NCBI RefSeq assembly: GCF_000006945.2
Contig: NC_003197.2
Coordinates: 682,001 to 746,000, forward strand
DNA: 64,000 nt
Source of the DNA: Salmonella enterica subsp. enterica serovar Typhimurium str. LT2
Lineage (GTDB): Bacteria; Pseudomonadota; Gammaproteobacteria; Enterobacterales; Enterobacteriaceae
Reading direction: 5' to 3'
The notes beneath the pieces were generated by a model, which ran no database searches, was not told where the DNA came from, and was given only the letters and a program-made list of their open reading frames with translations. Shown piece by piece: positions 1-10,157 of this stretch (its first letter is position 1; each line of letters begins with the position of its first letter). The position numbers and the translations under genes are program-made.

Positions 1-371
1 CGCCCCAGCCCGGTCACTTCGTAGCCCAGCGCGAAAATAAACGCGCCGAAAACCAGCCAGACCGTGGTGCTGGAGAAACCGGCAAGCCCCCATTTCAGCG
101 CCTGTTTACTGGCTTTAAACGCCGGATCGGCCAGTTCTGAAGCGTCAAATAGCAGGTAATTGCTGCCGATAACGCAAATGGTTACGGCGATAAAACTGAT
201 CGCTGTCGCCGGGATCGGCTCCAGGATCATACCGACAATCATCGCGACGAAAACCGCAAAATAGTGCCAGGCCTGCGGCGGCATACCATCTGGAACAGGA
301 ATTAACAACATGACGCCCATCACCACTAATGGGGCCAACAACTTCCATATATTATCTTTGGATAAAGACAT
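1..371 (-). CDS. citT: Citrate/succinate antiporter CitT (N-terminal part, cut by window edge)
   Basis: This is the N-terminal 123 codons of CitT, an inner-membrane antiporter of the DASS (CitT/DcuC-like dicarboxylate) family that exchanges external citrate for internal succinate during citrate fermentation. The start is the ATG at 371-369, behind a GGAGAG Shine-Dalgarno element. The visible part starts MSLSKDNIWKLL and has long hydrophobic stretches as in the E. coli protein. It is the last gene of the leftward citCDEFXGT operon, 37 bp after citG. The rest of the gene lies left of the window, so intactness cannot be judged. Confidence 0.93.
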   Translation of the reverse strand, partial: MSLSKDNIWKLLAPLVVMGVMLLIPVPDGMPPQAWHYFAVFVAMIVGMILEPIPATAISFIAVTICVIGSNYLLFDASELADPAFKASKQALKWGLAGFSSTTVWLVFGAFIFALGYEVTGLG

Positions 372-408
372 AAATGACTCTCCGGAAAGGATATTTTCTA
401 TAATTGTG

Positions 409-1828
<1,420 letters not shown>

Positions 1829-1831
1829 GGC

Positions 1832-3361
1832 TTATTCCTTCACCTGATGCACCACATCGATCACTGAACCGTCGCGATAACGCACGACAGCAATCACGCG
1901 GTCGGTGAATTCGATAGGGCGGGGCTGACCGGTAAGCAGTTGCGCGCGTTCGCGCAGCCACTCAATCGATACCACTTTCATTCCCGCTGCTTTCAGGCGT
2001 TCAGCCAGCTCCGGACGCGCCGGATTGACGGCGATACCGTGATCGGTGACCAGAATGTCGACGCTGGAGCCCGGTGTGACGCAGGTGGTGACGTTATCAA
2101 CCAGCGTTGGGATGCGACCGCGTACCAGCGGCGCGACGATGATGGACAGCGCCGCCGCGACGGCGGTATCGCAGTGACCGCCGGACGCGCCGCGTAGAAC
2201 GCCGTCGGAGCCGGTCAGCACGTTAACATTGAAGTGGGTGTCTACTTCCAGCGCGCTCAGTACCACCACGTCCAGACGGTCGACGGAAGCGCCTTTAGAG
2301 CCCCAGTTGGCGTACTGGTTAGCGCTGATTTCGATATGGTTCGGGTTGCGAGCCAAAGATTGCGCAGCGTTACGATCGAAGCTCTGAACGTCAAGCAGTT
2401 TGCGGATTAAGCCCTTTTCATGCAGGTCGACCATGGTGGCGGTGATACCGCCCAGCGCGAAATTAGCCACAATGTTGCGGCTACGCATTTTGTCTTCCAG
2501 GAAGCGGGTGACCGCCAGCGATGCACCGCCGGTGCCAGTTTGTAGGGAGAAACCTTCGTTGAAGTAGCCGGAGTGAGCAATGACTTCCGCCGCGCTGCGG
2601 GCGATCAGCAGTTCACGCGGATTAGTGGTCATGCGGGTCGCGCCAGCGCCGATTTTGTTTGCATCACCGACTTCTTCGATTTGCACGATCAGATCAACCT
2701 GATCCTGAGCGATGCTTGCCGGGTTATGCGGATACGGCAGCAGTTGCTCCGTCAGCATCACGACCTGCTTCGCGCTGTCGGCATCCACCATCGCGTAGCC
2801 CAGTGAACCGCAACAGGCTTTGCCGGTATAACCGTTAGCATTACCGAATTCATCGCAGGAGGGCACGCCAAGAAATGCAACATCAATATTGAGTTCGCCG
2901 CTTTGTACCAGATGTACACGACCGCCGTGGGAGTGAATCTGAACCGGCTCAGCCAGCAAGCCGCGAGAAATTTCTTCCGCCAGCGGGCCGCGCAGGCCTG
3001 ACGTGTAGATGCGGCTGACCACCCCGTTACGAATGTGTTCAACCAGCGGCGCATGGCAGTCGCTCAGCGAACTGGAGGCCAGCGTCAGGTTTTTGAAGCC
3101 CATCTTCGCGATGGTTTCCATCACCAGGTTAATCGTCAGATCGCCGCCGCGAAACGCGTGGTGAAAGGAGACCGTCATGCCGTCGCGTAAACCGGAACGG
3201 CGGATGGCCTCTTCCAGGCTGGCGCACAGTTTGTGGTCGCGCGGTTTTTGCGCTTGTAGATCCAATTTTGCCGCACTTTGGTAAGCGCTCAGTTCGCTTT
3301 CAGCGTGACGGCTCCAGGCTGCTACGCGATCCTGGCGTTGAGATTCATTTTTCTGCGTCAT
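1832..3361 (-). CDS. citF: Citrate lyase alpha subunit (citrate CoA-transferase) CitF
   Basis: CitF (509 aa) exchanges acetyl for citryl on the prosthetic group of CitD, the first step of citrate cleavage to acetate and oxaloacetate in the cytoplasm. Glycine-rich segments of the class I-type CoA-transferase family are visible, such as the stretch ending LGGITATMVDLH near residue 310 and SGGHCDTAVAAAL near residue 395. Length matches E. coli CitF (about 510 aa). It follows citE by 9 bp and precedes citX by 3 bp. Confidence 0.95.
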   Translation of the reverse strand: MTQKNESQRQDRVAAWSRHAESELSAYQSAAKLDLQAQKPRDHKLCASLEEAIRRSGLRDGMTVSFHHAFRGGDLTINLVMETIAKMGFKNLTLASSSLSDCHAPLVEHIRNGVVSRIYTSGLRGPLAEEISRGLLAEPVQIHSHGGRVHLVQSGELNIDVAFLGVPSCDEFGNANGYTGKACCGSLGYAMVDADSAKQVVMLTEQLLPYPHNPASIAQDQVDLIVQIEEVGDANKIGAGATRMTTNPRELLIARSAAEVIAHSGYFNEGFSLQTGTGGASLAVTRFLEDKMRSRNIVANFALGGITATMVDLHEKGLIRKLLDVQSFDRNAAQSLARNPNHIEISANQYANWGSKGASVDRLDVVVLSALEVDTHFNVNVLTGSDGVLRGASGGHCDTAVAAALSIIVAPLVRGRIPTLVDNVTTCVTPGSSVDILVTDHGIAVNPARPELAERLKAAGMKVVSIEWLRERAQLLTGQPRPIEFTDRVIAVVRYRDGSVIDVVHQVKE

Positions 3362-3370
3362 TTTTTTGCC

Positions 3371-4279
3371 TTATTCTTCGCGAATACCGGAAAGTTCTGC
3401 ACGGGAGAGCACCAGACGGGCGCGTTCAATCACCGGGCTGTCGACCATCTTGCCGTTAAGGGAAACGACGCCGAGACCTTCGCGGGCGGCGGCTTCTGCG
3501 GCTTCAACGACCAGACGCGCATGGGCGACCTCTTTACGCGTTGGCGCATAAAGGTTGTGCAGCAGTTCGATCTGGCGGGGGTTGATCAGTGACTTACCGT
3601 CAAAGCCCAACTGTTTAATGTGGGCGGCTTCTTGCAGGAAACCGGCTTCGTTGTTGGCGTCGGAATAGACGGTATCGAAGGCCTGAATGCCGGCGGAACG
3701 CGCGGCCTGCAAAATGGCGCAGCGGGCGAACAGCAGTTCGGTGCCTTCCGGAGAGCGTTCGGTGCGCAGGTTGCGAACATAGTCTTCCGCGCCCAGCGCA
3801 ATCCCGATCAACCGTTCAGAGGCGTGGGCGATTTCTACCGCGCGGGTAATACCCAGCGGCGATTCCACGGCGGCTAACAGGCCGGTACTGCCCGGTTCGC
3901 GACCGCAGGCGTTTTCAATGCGCAGAATTTCGTTTTCGATATCAATGACGTCCTGCGCGGTGTCGGTTTTCGGTAAACGCACCACGTCCGCGCCGCCGCG
4001 CACGACCGCTTCCAGATCGTTGACGCCCCATTCGGAATCCAGCGCATTCACGCGGACAATGGTTTCGACGTCACGGTAAAGCGGGTGTTGCAGCGCGTGA
4101 TATACCAGACGGCGCGCCGCGTCTTTTTCGCGTAATGCAACGGAGTCTTCCAGGTCGAACATCAGCGCGTCGGCCGGGTAGATAAACGAATTGCTCACCA
4201 TCGCCGCGTTGGCGCCCGGTACGAATAACATACTGCGGCGGGTGCGGGTTTTACGTTGTTGCAGAGAGGCGGAAATCAT
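3371..4279 (-). CDS. citE: Citrate lyase beta subunit (citryl-ACP lyase) CitE
   Basis: CitE (302 aa) splits citryl-ACP into oxaloacetate and acetyl-ACP. It belongs to the HpcH/HpaI aldolase-like TIM-barrel family; the motifs LFVPGANAAM near residue 18, MFDLEDSV near residue 40 and IGIALGAEDYVRNL near residue 160 carry the usual metal- and substrate-binding acidic residues. The start ATG overlaps the citD stop codon as ATGA. It forms the lyase core with CitF and CitD. Confidence 0.96.
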   Translation of the reverse strand: MISASLQQRKTRTRRSMLFVPGANAAMVSNSFIYPADALMFDLEDSVALREKDAARRLVYHALQHPLYRDVETIVRVNALDSEWGVNDLEAVVRGGADVVRLPKTDTAQDVIDIENEILRIENACGREPGSTGLLAAVESPLGITRAVEIAHASERLIGIALGAEDYVRNLRTERSPEGTELLFARCAILQAARSAGIQAFDTVYSDANNEAGFLQEAAHIKQLGFDGKSLINPRQIELLHNLYAPTRKEVAHARLVVEAAEAAAREGLGVVSLNGKMVDSPVIERARLVLSRAELSGIREE

Positions 4280-4572
4280 TGGCGATCCTCCCAGGGCAGA
4301 GCGGCAATACCGCTGGCGCGCGCCAGTAGCGTTTCCAGTCGGGCGCGCAAAATGCAGTCCAGAGCGCCTTTATCATCGACGTTCAGTTGTACGCCGCGCA
4401 CGTCGTAGCGAGAAAGCACCTCCAGGATGGTGGCGCGAATGGCCTCGCCAAACTGTTTTTCAACGCTACTGTTGATTTGCAGGTCAATATCCTGCGTATC
4501 GAGCGGCGCAATGCGTATCATCACATCGCCGGACTCAAGCGTGCCTGCGACGGCTAGCTGGTTTATTTTCAT
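4276..4572 (-). CDS. citD: Citrate lyase acyl carrier protein (gamma subunit) CitD
   Basis: CitD (98 aa) is the small acyl carrier protein of citrate lyase. Ser14 in GTLESGD is the known attachment site of the phosphoribosyl-dephospho-CoA arm in this family and is present. Length equals that of E. coli CitD. Four-base ATGA overlaps with citC upstream and citE downstream indicate coupled translation and fixed stoichiometry. Confidence 0.96.
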   Translation of the reverse strand: MKINQLAVAGTLESGDVMIRIAPLDTQDIDLQINSSVEKQFGEAIRATILEVLSRYDVRGVQLNVDDKGALDCILRARLETLLARASGIAALPWEDRQ

Positions 4573-5645
4573 TTTTCACCTGTTGCTAATACGGGGGACT
4601 TTTGACGGGCTGCCGCGCTGCCCGGATGGCGTTCGACCATGCCCTGCAAATAGCGCAGGGTGGCGTCGGGAACCAGCGGCGCGATAGCCGTGAGATCGTG
4701 TTTAACCAGCAGCTTGCGTACCCAGGAGGCGGATATCGGCGTCTCCTGGAAGCAAAGCCGCTCTATTTCCACCAGCGTAATGGGTGGGGCGGGAAGCGTT
4801 GGCGTCTCCAGCCAGAAACGCATATCAAGGTTGTACTGGGCGGTAACGGTGCAAAACGGCTCCGTACCGACAAAGCGGTGTGTGATGCCAAGCGCGGGCG
4901 CCAGATACTGGCGGAAAATCTTCAGGTCGATTTCGGTATAACAGTGATTAATAACGCTCTGCTCTTTAATGAAATAGCAGGGGAACGTCGCACGAGAAAT
5001 AATGTATTCGGAGCCGCGGTGAACGGTTAAGCGCGGGATATCGGTGGTCCCTTTAAGGACCAGATCGAGTCGGTCTTCATAGGGAAAGCGTGATGTATCT
5101 TCTTTGACCAGGAACAGATGCAGCCAGTCGCACTGTGCCGCCGCCTGTTGGATCAGATAGCGATGGCCGTTCGTGAAAGGATTGGCGTTCATCACAATAC
5201 AGCCAATTTTCTTTCCCTCATGACGCAATGTCGCCAGCGATTCCGCATACCGTTTCAACCGGGTCGCGCTATTTTCCATTAAGACCATTACGCCAGGGAC
5301 GCTGGCTATCGTCGAAAAGCTGCACTGTTTAAACAGCGCTTCGTATTCCGTTTTGGTATAAATAAAAAGATGGGTGCAGTGCCGCTCCCAGGCGAGATTA
5401 ATCAATTCCGTCGCCAGCGTTAACGCTAAGCCTTCGCCGCGTACTGATTCGCTAATGGCCACGCATTTAATGATATTTCCGGCAATACCGCCGCAGGCAA
5501 TAAGACGGTCATCACGGCTGACGGTAATAAACACTTCTACAGTGGTATCGACGCTTAAATCATTCTCTTTGAGAAAGTGAGCGATCTCCGCCATTTTTTT
5601 ATTTTCAGAGCGTTTTACCCGAGTGAATACATTATTGCCAAACAT
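4569..5645 (-). CDS. citC: [Citrate (pro-3S)-lyase] ligase CitC
   Basis: CitC (358 aa) acetylates the thiol of the citrate lyase prosthetic group using acetate and ATP, which activates the enzyme. An N-terminal GNAT-like part is followed by a nucleotidyltransferase domain with the HxGH-type motif in NANPFTNGHRYL (near residue 155) and an ISxxxVR-type motif (ISASWVRKL near residue 310). It is the first gene of the leftward operon, transcribed from the 5646-6029 control region shared with dpiB. The ATG at 5645 gives the standard start (MFGNNVFTRVKRSENKKMAE). Confidence 0.95.
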   Translation of the reverse strand: MFGNNVFTRVKRSENKKMAEIAHFLKENDLSVDTTVEVFITVSRDDRLIACGGIAGNIIKCVAISESVRGEGLALTLATELINLAWERHCTHLFIYTKTEYEALFKQCSFSTIASVPGVMVLMENSATRLKRYAESLATLRHEGKKIGCIVMNANPFTNGHRYLIQQAAAQCDWLHLFLVKEDTSRFPYEDRLDLVLKGTTDIPRLTVHRGSEYIISRATFPCYFIKEQSVINHCYTEIDLKIFRQYLAPALGITHRFVGTEPFCTVTAQYNLDMRFWLETPTLPAPPITLVEIERLCFQETPISASWVRKLLVKHDLTAIAPLVPDATLRYLQGMVERHPGSAAARQKSPVLATGEK

Positions 5646-6029
5646 AGTAAGAAATATCCTGGTGATATGCTTGTTGCCACTTTTCTGTATATGTTGCGCT
5701 GTGTTGCAACTTGATAACTTTTTCTTTTCAGTCAGAGTAGGAGTTTTTTTATGACGAGTTATTTATTTTTCTCTCTGACGTATACATCGTAAGGAGTATT
5801 TTGGTGGTAAATTTTGATTTATTTCACAAAGCGTTAGATGGTTTTTAAGTGTTTTATGGTTTTAAGTTTTTTAATTAATTTAATCGCCATTCCGGCGGTG
5901 GGTTTTAGTTGTTTAATTGATTTAATGTGGGGAATCTGTAACGATTGGTTTTTATATGCTTCAAGATGCTCAAAACATTTTTATTACATTTGCGATAAAT
6001 CTGAAGAGAAATGCCCATAAGGAACCTTA
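5646..6029. promoter_or_regulatory. AT-rich divergent control region between citC and dpiB
   Basis: These 384 bp separate two divergent transcription units and must hold promoters for citCDEFXGT and dpiBA. The DNA is clearly more AT-rich than the flanking genes, with runs of T and A such as those around 5710-5760 and 5838-5890. In E. coli the response regulator DpiA binds AT-rich DNA in this interval, and CRP and anaerobic control are reported; I could not pick out one unambiguous CRP or FNR palindrome here. A 60-codon reading frame at 5838-6020 is hydrophobic but has no convincing ribosome binding site and is not called. Confidence 0.7.
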
Positions 6030-7691
6030 ATGTCCTGTCAGAAAAATAAAAAGCTGTTTCCTTTTTTTCGGCAACTCGCGTTTCCGTTACGTATTTTTCT
6101 GCTCATTCTGGTGGTTTCTGTTTTCATCGTGGCAGCGTTAGCACAATATTTGTCTGCCAGTTTCGAAGATTATCTGGCGTCCCATGTTCGTGATATGGCG
6201 ATGAATCAGGCAAAAATTATTGCTTCTAACGACAGCATTATCGCTGCCGTAAAAAACCGGGACTATAAACGCCTGGCGATAATTGCGAATAAACTGCAGC
6301 GCGGGACGGATTTTGACTATGTGGTGATAGGCGATCGCCACTCGATCCGGCTTTACCATCCGAATCCGGAAAAAATCGGCTATCCCATGCAGTTTACGAA
6401 ACCCGGCGCGCTGGAAAGAGGAGAAAGTTATTTCATTACCGGTAAGGGCTCAATAGGGATGGCGATGCGCGCCAAAACGCCTATCTTTGACAACGAAGGC
6501 AACGTGATCGGCGTTGTTTCAATTGGCTATCTGGTCAGTAAAATCGACTCCTGGCGGCTGGACTTCTTATTACCGATGGCGGGGGTTTTTGTCCTGTTGC
6601 TGGTGGTATTAATGCTGCTTTCCTGGTTTTTCGCCGCGCATATCCGCCGACAAATGCTGGGCATGGAGCCGAAACAGATTGCGCGCGTGGTACGCCAGCA
6701 GGAGGCGTTATTTAGCTCGGTTTATGAAGGGCTGATCGCCGTTGATCCGGAGGGACATATCACCGCGATTAACCGCAATGCGAGAAAAATGTTGGGGCTG
6801 CCGTCGCCGGGGCGTCAGTGGCTGGGCAAGCTGATAGCGGAAGTCGTCAATCCGGCAGACTTTTTTACCTGCCAGATCGCAGAAAGACGCCAGGACGTGA
6901 TGGCCAACTTCAATGGCCTGAGCGTCATCGCCAATCGTGAGGCTATCCGTTCCGGCGAGGAGCTGCTGGGCGCTATTATTAGTTTTCGCAGCAAAGATGA
7001 AATCGCGACGTTGAACGCGCAGCTAACCCAGATTAAACAGTATGTTGAGAGCCTGCGCACGCTACGCCATGAGCACCTGAACTGGATGTCGACTCTGAAC
7101 GGCCTGCTGCAAATGAAAGAGTATGATCGGGTCAGAGAGATGGTGCAGGGTGAGTCGCAGGCGCAGCAGCAACTTATTGATAGTTTACGCGGCGCCTTCG
7201 CCGATCGTCAGGTGGCCGGTTTGCTGTTTGGCAAAGTTCAGCGCGCGCGTGAACTGGGGCTCAAGATGGTGATTGTTCCCGGCAGCCAGCTACATCAACT
7301 GCCGGAGGGGCTGGATAGCACGGAGTTCGCCGCCATCGTCGGGAATCTGCTGGATAACGCGTTTGAGGCGAGTTTACGTACACAGGAAGGCGACAAGACC
7401 ATCGAACTTTTCCTGAGCGACGAGGGCGACGAGGTGGTAATAGAGGTCGCCGACCAGGGCTGCGGCGTTCCTGAAGCGCTGCGGGAAAAAATTTTTGAAC
7501 AGGGCGTAAGTACCCGAACCGACGAACCCGGTGAGCATGGTATCGGGTTATATCTGATTGCAAGTTATGTGGGGCGCTGTGGCGGGGTCATTACGCTGGA
7601 AGACAATGATCCTTGTGGCACCTTATTTTCTTTATTCCTTCCGAAAGTGAAAAAAAACGATGACAGAACCATTAACCCTATTGATCGTTGA
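6030..7691 (+). CDS. dpiB: Citrate-sensing histidine kinase DpiB (CitA)
   Basis: DpiB (553 aa) is the membrane sensor kinase for citrate under anaerobic conditions. A transmembrane helix at residues 20-42, a periplasmic PASc-type domain (about 43-175) containing the citrate-binding-like segment DRHSIRLYHPNP, a second helix near 180-200, a cytoplasmic PAS domain, a phosphoacceptor histidine in LRTLRHEHLNW (near 348) and an HATPase domain with NLLDNAFEAS, DQGCGVP and GIGLYL are visible. The order and length match E. coli DpiB. It overlaps dpiA by 32 bp. Confidence 0.95.
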   Translation: MSCQKNKKLFPFFRQLAFPLRIFLLILVVSVFIVAALAQYLSASFEDYLASHVRDMAMNQAKIIASNDSIIAAVKNRDYKRLAIIANKLQRGTDFDYVVIGDRHSIRLYHPNPEKIGYPMQFTKPGALERGESYFITGKGSIGMAMRAKTPIFDNEGNVIGVVSIGYLVSKIDSWRLDFLLPMAGVFVLLLVVLMLLSWFFAAHIRRQMLGMEPKQIARVVRQQEALFSSVYEGLIAVDPEGHITAINRNARKMLGLPSPGRQWLGKLIAEVVNPADFFTCQIAERRQDVMANFNGLSVIANREAIRSGEELLGAIISFRSKDEIATLNAQLTQIKQYVESLRTLRHEHLNWMSTLNGLLQMKEYDRVREMVQGESQAQQQLIDSLRGAFADRQVAGLLFGKVQRARELGLKMVIVPGSQLHQLPEGLDSTEFAAIVGNLLDNAFEASLRTQEGDKTIELFLSDEGDEVVIEVADQGCGVPEALREKIFEQGVSTRTDEPGEHGIGLYLIASYVGRCGGVITLEDNDPCGTLFSLFLPKVKKNDDRTINPIDR

Positions 7692-8340
7692 GGATGAAAC
7701 GCTGCTGGCGGAGATGCACGCAGAATATATCCGCCATATTCCTAGCTTTAACCAGATATGGCTGGCGGGCAATCTGGCGCAGGCGAGAATGATGATTGAC
7801 CGGTTCAAACCTGGATTAATTCTGTTGGATAATTATCTGCCGGATGGGAAGGGGATTACGCTGCTGCATGAATTAATGCAGTCGCGCTATCCCGGCGGCG
7901 TCGTGTTTACGACCGCCGCCAGTGACATGGAGACGGTAGCGGAAGCGGTACGCAGCGGCGCGTTTGATTATCTGGTCAAACCTATTGCTTATGAGCGTTT
8001 GGGGCAGACGCTGACCCGCTATCAACAGCGCAGACGTATGCTGGCGAGCGCGGATAGCGCAAGCCAGAAGCAGATAGATGAAATGTTCAACGCCTATGCG
8101 CGCGGCGAACCGAAAGGGGATTTGCCGACCGGTATTGATGCCTTAACCCTTAATGCGGTGATGAGGCTGTTTGCCGATCCAACCGTACGCCATACGGCTG
8201 AAACGGTCGCGCAGGCCTTAACGATAAGCCGCACCACATCCCGACGCTACCTGGAATATTGCGCGAGTCAGCATCTGATTGTCGCAGAGATTATTCATGG
8301 CAAAGTGGGCAGGCCGCAGCGTATTTACCACGGCGGCTAA
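7660..8340 (+). CDS. dpiA: Response regulator DpiA (CitB)
   Basis: DpiA (226 aa) is the partner response regulator of DpiB and activates the citrate lyase operon. The receiver domain shows the acidic pair in VEDE (residues 10-13), the phosphorylation site Asp57 in LLDNYLPDG and the conserved Lys in YLVKPI (near 107). A C-terminal helix-turn-helix is seen in VAQALTISRTTSRRYLEY. In E. coli, overproduced DpiA also binds AT-rich replication origins and induces SOS. The start lies inside the dpiB reading frame, indicating coupling. Confidence 0.95.
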   Translation: MTEPLTLLIVEDETLLAEMHAEYIRHIPSFNQIWLAGNLAQARMMIDRFKPGLILLDNYLPDGKGITLLHELMQSRYPGGVVFTTAASDMETVAEAVRSGAFDYLVKPIAYERLGQTLTRYQQRRRMLASADSASQKQIDEMFNAYARGEPKGDLPTGIDALTLNAVMRLFADPTVRHTAETVAQALTISRTTSRRYLEYCASQHLIVAEIIHGKVGRPQRIYHGG

Positions 8341-8354
8341 GCCTGGTTTAAGAT

Positions 8355-8383
8355 GCCGGGGCGATGTTTTCCCTCGCCCCGGC
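8355..8383. terminator. Hairpin between convergent dpiA and dcuC
   Basis: A perfect 10-bp GC-rich inverted repeat (GCCGGGGCGA at 8355-8364 and TCGCCCCGGC at 8374-8383, 9-base loop) lies in the 53-bp gap between the ends of the convergent genes. Neither side has a strong T-run, so termination strength is uncertain, but the position suits a shared bidirectional terminator. Confidence 0.6.
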
Positions 8384-8393
8384 TTACCGGCTA

Positions 8394-9779
8394 TCAGCCG
8401 CCAGTAACGCTGGAAGAGGCGCCTGGCACCATAATTTCCGTGGCGATAATGACGATCAACAGACCGACGATAACCGGAACGGACGTGCGCTTCACCACTT
8501 CAAACGGTGATATTTTAGCCATCCCGGCGACAGCGACCACGACGCCGGAGACCGGCGAAATCGTGCGCCCCAGGTTTGAGGCTTGCAGCATTGGGATGGA
8601 TAAATAGGCTGGGTTGATACCGGAGGAGTGCGCCAGTTTAGGGATCATCTCAACAAAGGCGTAAAAAGGCGCATTGCCTGAACCGGTGGTCATCGCGGCC
8701 AGCATGGTTAAAATCACTAAGACCAGCATCAGAATAATGCTGGCGGAGCCAAAAGAAGTGGCAATCGAGATCAGACTTTGGATAAAGCCAATGGTGCTCA
8801 GCCCCTGGGCGAAAACGCCCGCCGCGACCAACAGCATCACAACGCCGGCAAACGCATCCGCCATGCCGCGATAAGCCACTTCCAGGCCGGAAAACACATT
8901 TTGCGTGTTGAAACCGCGCACGAATTCCAGCACGGCGGCCAGCAGCATACAGATCACCAGAATGGTAATAATGTGCAACTGCGGCCCCCATTTACCGTCA
9001 AAAATCAGTACGCCGATAATGGGCGTGAACGGCAAAAGGGCATAAAACGCCGGGGCCGTGGTGGTAATCTCCGCCACGTCCAGCATCTCATGTGAAATGT
9101 TCTCTTTTTTATCCAGATAGCGTTGCCAGAAAAAGTGCGCAATCGCCATACCGATAATGGCGGCGATGGAAATTGGCAGCGTAGTTTTGAACGCGAAATC
9201 GATTAACGGCATCTCCGCCGCTTTTGCGGCTAAAACCACATCGCCAGACGTTGGCGAGAGGATGATGGCGGCCGGAGAGGCGCAAATAGCCGCCGCCGCG
9301 CCGCGGCTAATGCCGACGTTGACCATCACCGGGAAGAGAGTAGCCATGAGCAGTACGCCAAGCCCCGTCGCGGAAGAGACGGCCAGCGACATCAGGCAGG
9401 CGACAAAATAGGCGGCAATCATCAACAGGTAGGGCGAGTTTATGTACTGTAAAGGTTTCGACGCCAGCTTCACGACCATATCATTCGCGCCGATATGCGT
9501 CATATAGGCGGCAAAGCCGCACAGCATCATGATCATCATGCCAAGATCGCCGCCGCGACTCATAAGCAAAATTTTGATGTATTCAACAATATCTGTTGCG
9601 GTATAGCCGGTACTGGTTTCGCTGGCAGGTAATACCTTATGCCCCATCAGCGCGCTGATAATAAGCAGAGCCAGACCGCCGACAAATAAAACGCCAGTGG
9701 CGGAATATCCCTTAATGATGTAGCGCGCTACACCCACAATAACGACGACTCCGATAAGGAGCTCTATAACTGTTAGCAT
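8394..9779 (-). CDS. dcuC: Anaerobic C4-dicarboxylate transporter DcuC
   Basis: DcuC (461 aa) is an inner-membrane carrier that mainly exports succinate during fermentation. It is almost wholly hydrophobic with about a dozen predicted membrane segments. The chosen start is the ATG at 9779-9777 (MLTVIELLIGVVVIVG), which gives the E. coli length; a longer frame reaching 9824 adds 15 residues unlike the family and crosses the likely 5' leader. A candidate FNR box lies about 95 bp upstream. It fits functionally next to the citrate genes, since citrate fermentation yields succinate. Confidence 0.95.
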   Translation of the reverse strand: MLTVIELLIGVVVIVGVARYIIKGYSATGVLFVGGLALLIISALMGHKVLPASETSTGYTATDIVEYIKILLMSRGGDLGMMIMMLCGFAAYMTHIGANDMVVKLASKPLQYINSPYLLMIAAYFVACLMSLAVSSATGLGVLLMATLFPVMVNVGISRGAAAAICASPAAIILSPTSGDVVLAAKAAEMPLIDFAFKTTLPISIAAIIGMAIAHFFWQRYLDKKENISHEMLDVAEITTTAPAFYALLPFTPIIGVLIFDGKWGPQLHIITILVICMLLAAVLEFVRGFNTQNVFSGLEVAYRGMADAFAGVVMLLVAAGVFAQGLSTIGFIQSLISIATSFGSASIILMLVLVILTMLAAMTTGSGNAPFYAFVEMIPKLAHSSGINPAYLSIPMLQASNLGRTISPVSGVVVAVAGMAKISPFEVVKRTSVPVIVGLLIVIIATEIMVPGASSSVTGG

Positions 9780-9838
9780 TGTTTCCCCTGTCTTATCGAC
9801 ACCCAGAGTAAAAATAAGAACCACAAAAGTGGTATAAA

Positions 9839-9879
9839 AATGTACCGAATAAAGGATGGCGCCTTACTGATTAAAATCA
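9839..9879 (-). promoter_or_regulatory. Candidate FNR site and -10 element for dcuC
   Basis: TGAT (9868-9871), four bases, ATCA (9876-9879) forms the core of an FNR box (TTGAT-N4-ATCAA). On the minus strand a -10-like TACATT lies at 9844-9839, which would put the start near 9832 and the box centre near -41.5, the classic class II FNR position. dcuC is known to be FNR-activated in E. coli; the assignment here is by pattern only. Confidence 0.5.
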
Positions 9880-10089
9880 CGGCGCGGTTATTTTTTCATG
9901 TCATTGCTAAAGATGAAATATACTTATACGAATTTTCTGTAGCACTATAAGTATTAATTTATTGTTATTTTATTGTTTTATTTGTTGTGCTTTGTTTTGT
10001 GTTTTTTGTGAAAGCTTATTAAGGAGCGCGTGACGGTTCTGAGTGCTAAATCAAACGCCGTTAACCCGATACTCTCTCAGATTATTCTC

Positions 10090-10106
10090 TGTTTATAGTT
10101 TGTTAA
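10090..10106 (+). promoter_or_regulatory. Candidate PhoP box upstream of pagP
   Basis: TGTTTA (10090-10095), five bases, TGTTAA (10101-10106) matches the (T)GTTTA-N5-(T)GTTTA direct repeat bound by PhoP, 52 bp before the pagP ATG. Possible -10 hexamers are TATTCA (10112-10117) or TAATGT (10121-10126). pagP is a known PhoP-activated gene in Salmonella, which agrees with this placement. Confidence 0.6.
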
Positions 10107-10157
10107 GATTTTATTCAGGTTAATGTTGTTATTATCACAGTCGAATTTTTGAACGGT

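Larger units (their letters stand above)
9780..10157. other. Divergent intergenic region dcuC-pagP
   Basis: This 378-bp gene-free stretch carries the dcuC promoter region on its left (candidate FNR site) and the pagP promoter on its right (candidate PhoP box). The middle, about 9940-10020, is very AT-rich with several TTGTTTT-type runs; I see no other feature there. Confidence 0.6.

Noticed and set aside
5838..6020. 60-codon hydrophobic reading frame upstream of dpiB
   Set aside because: No ribosome binding site, AT-rich control DNA where hydrophobic codons (Phe, Leu, Ile) arise by composition, and no remembered homologue.
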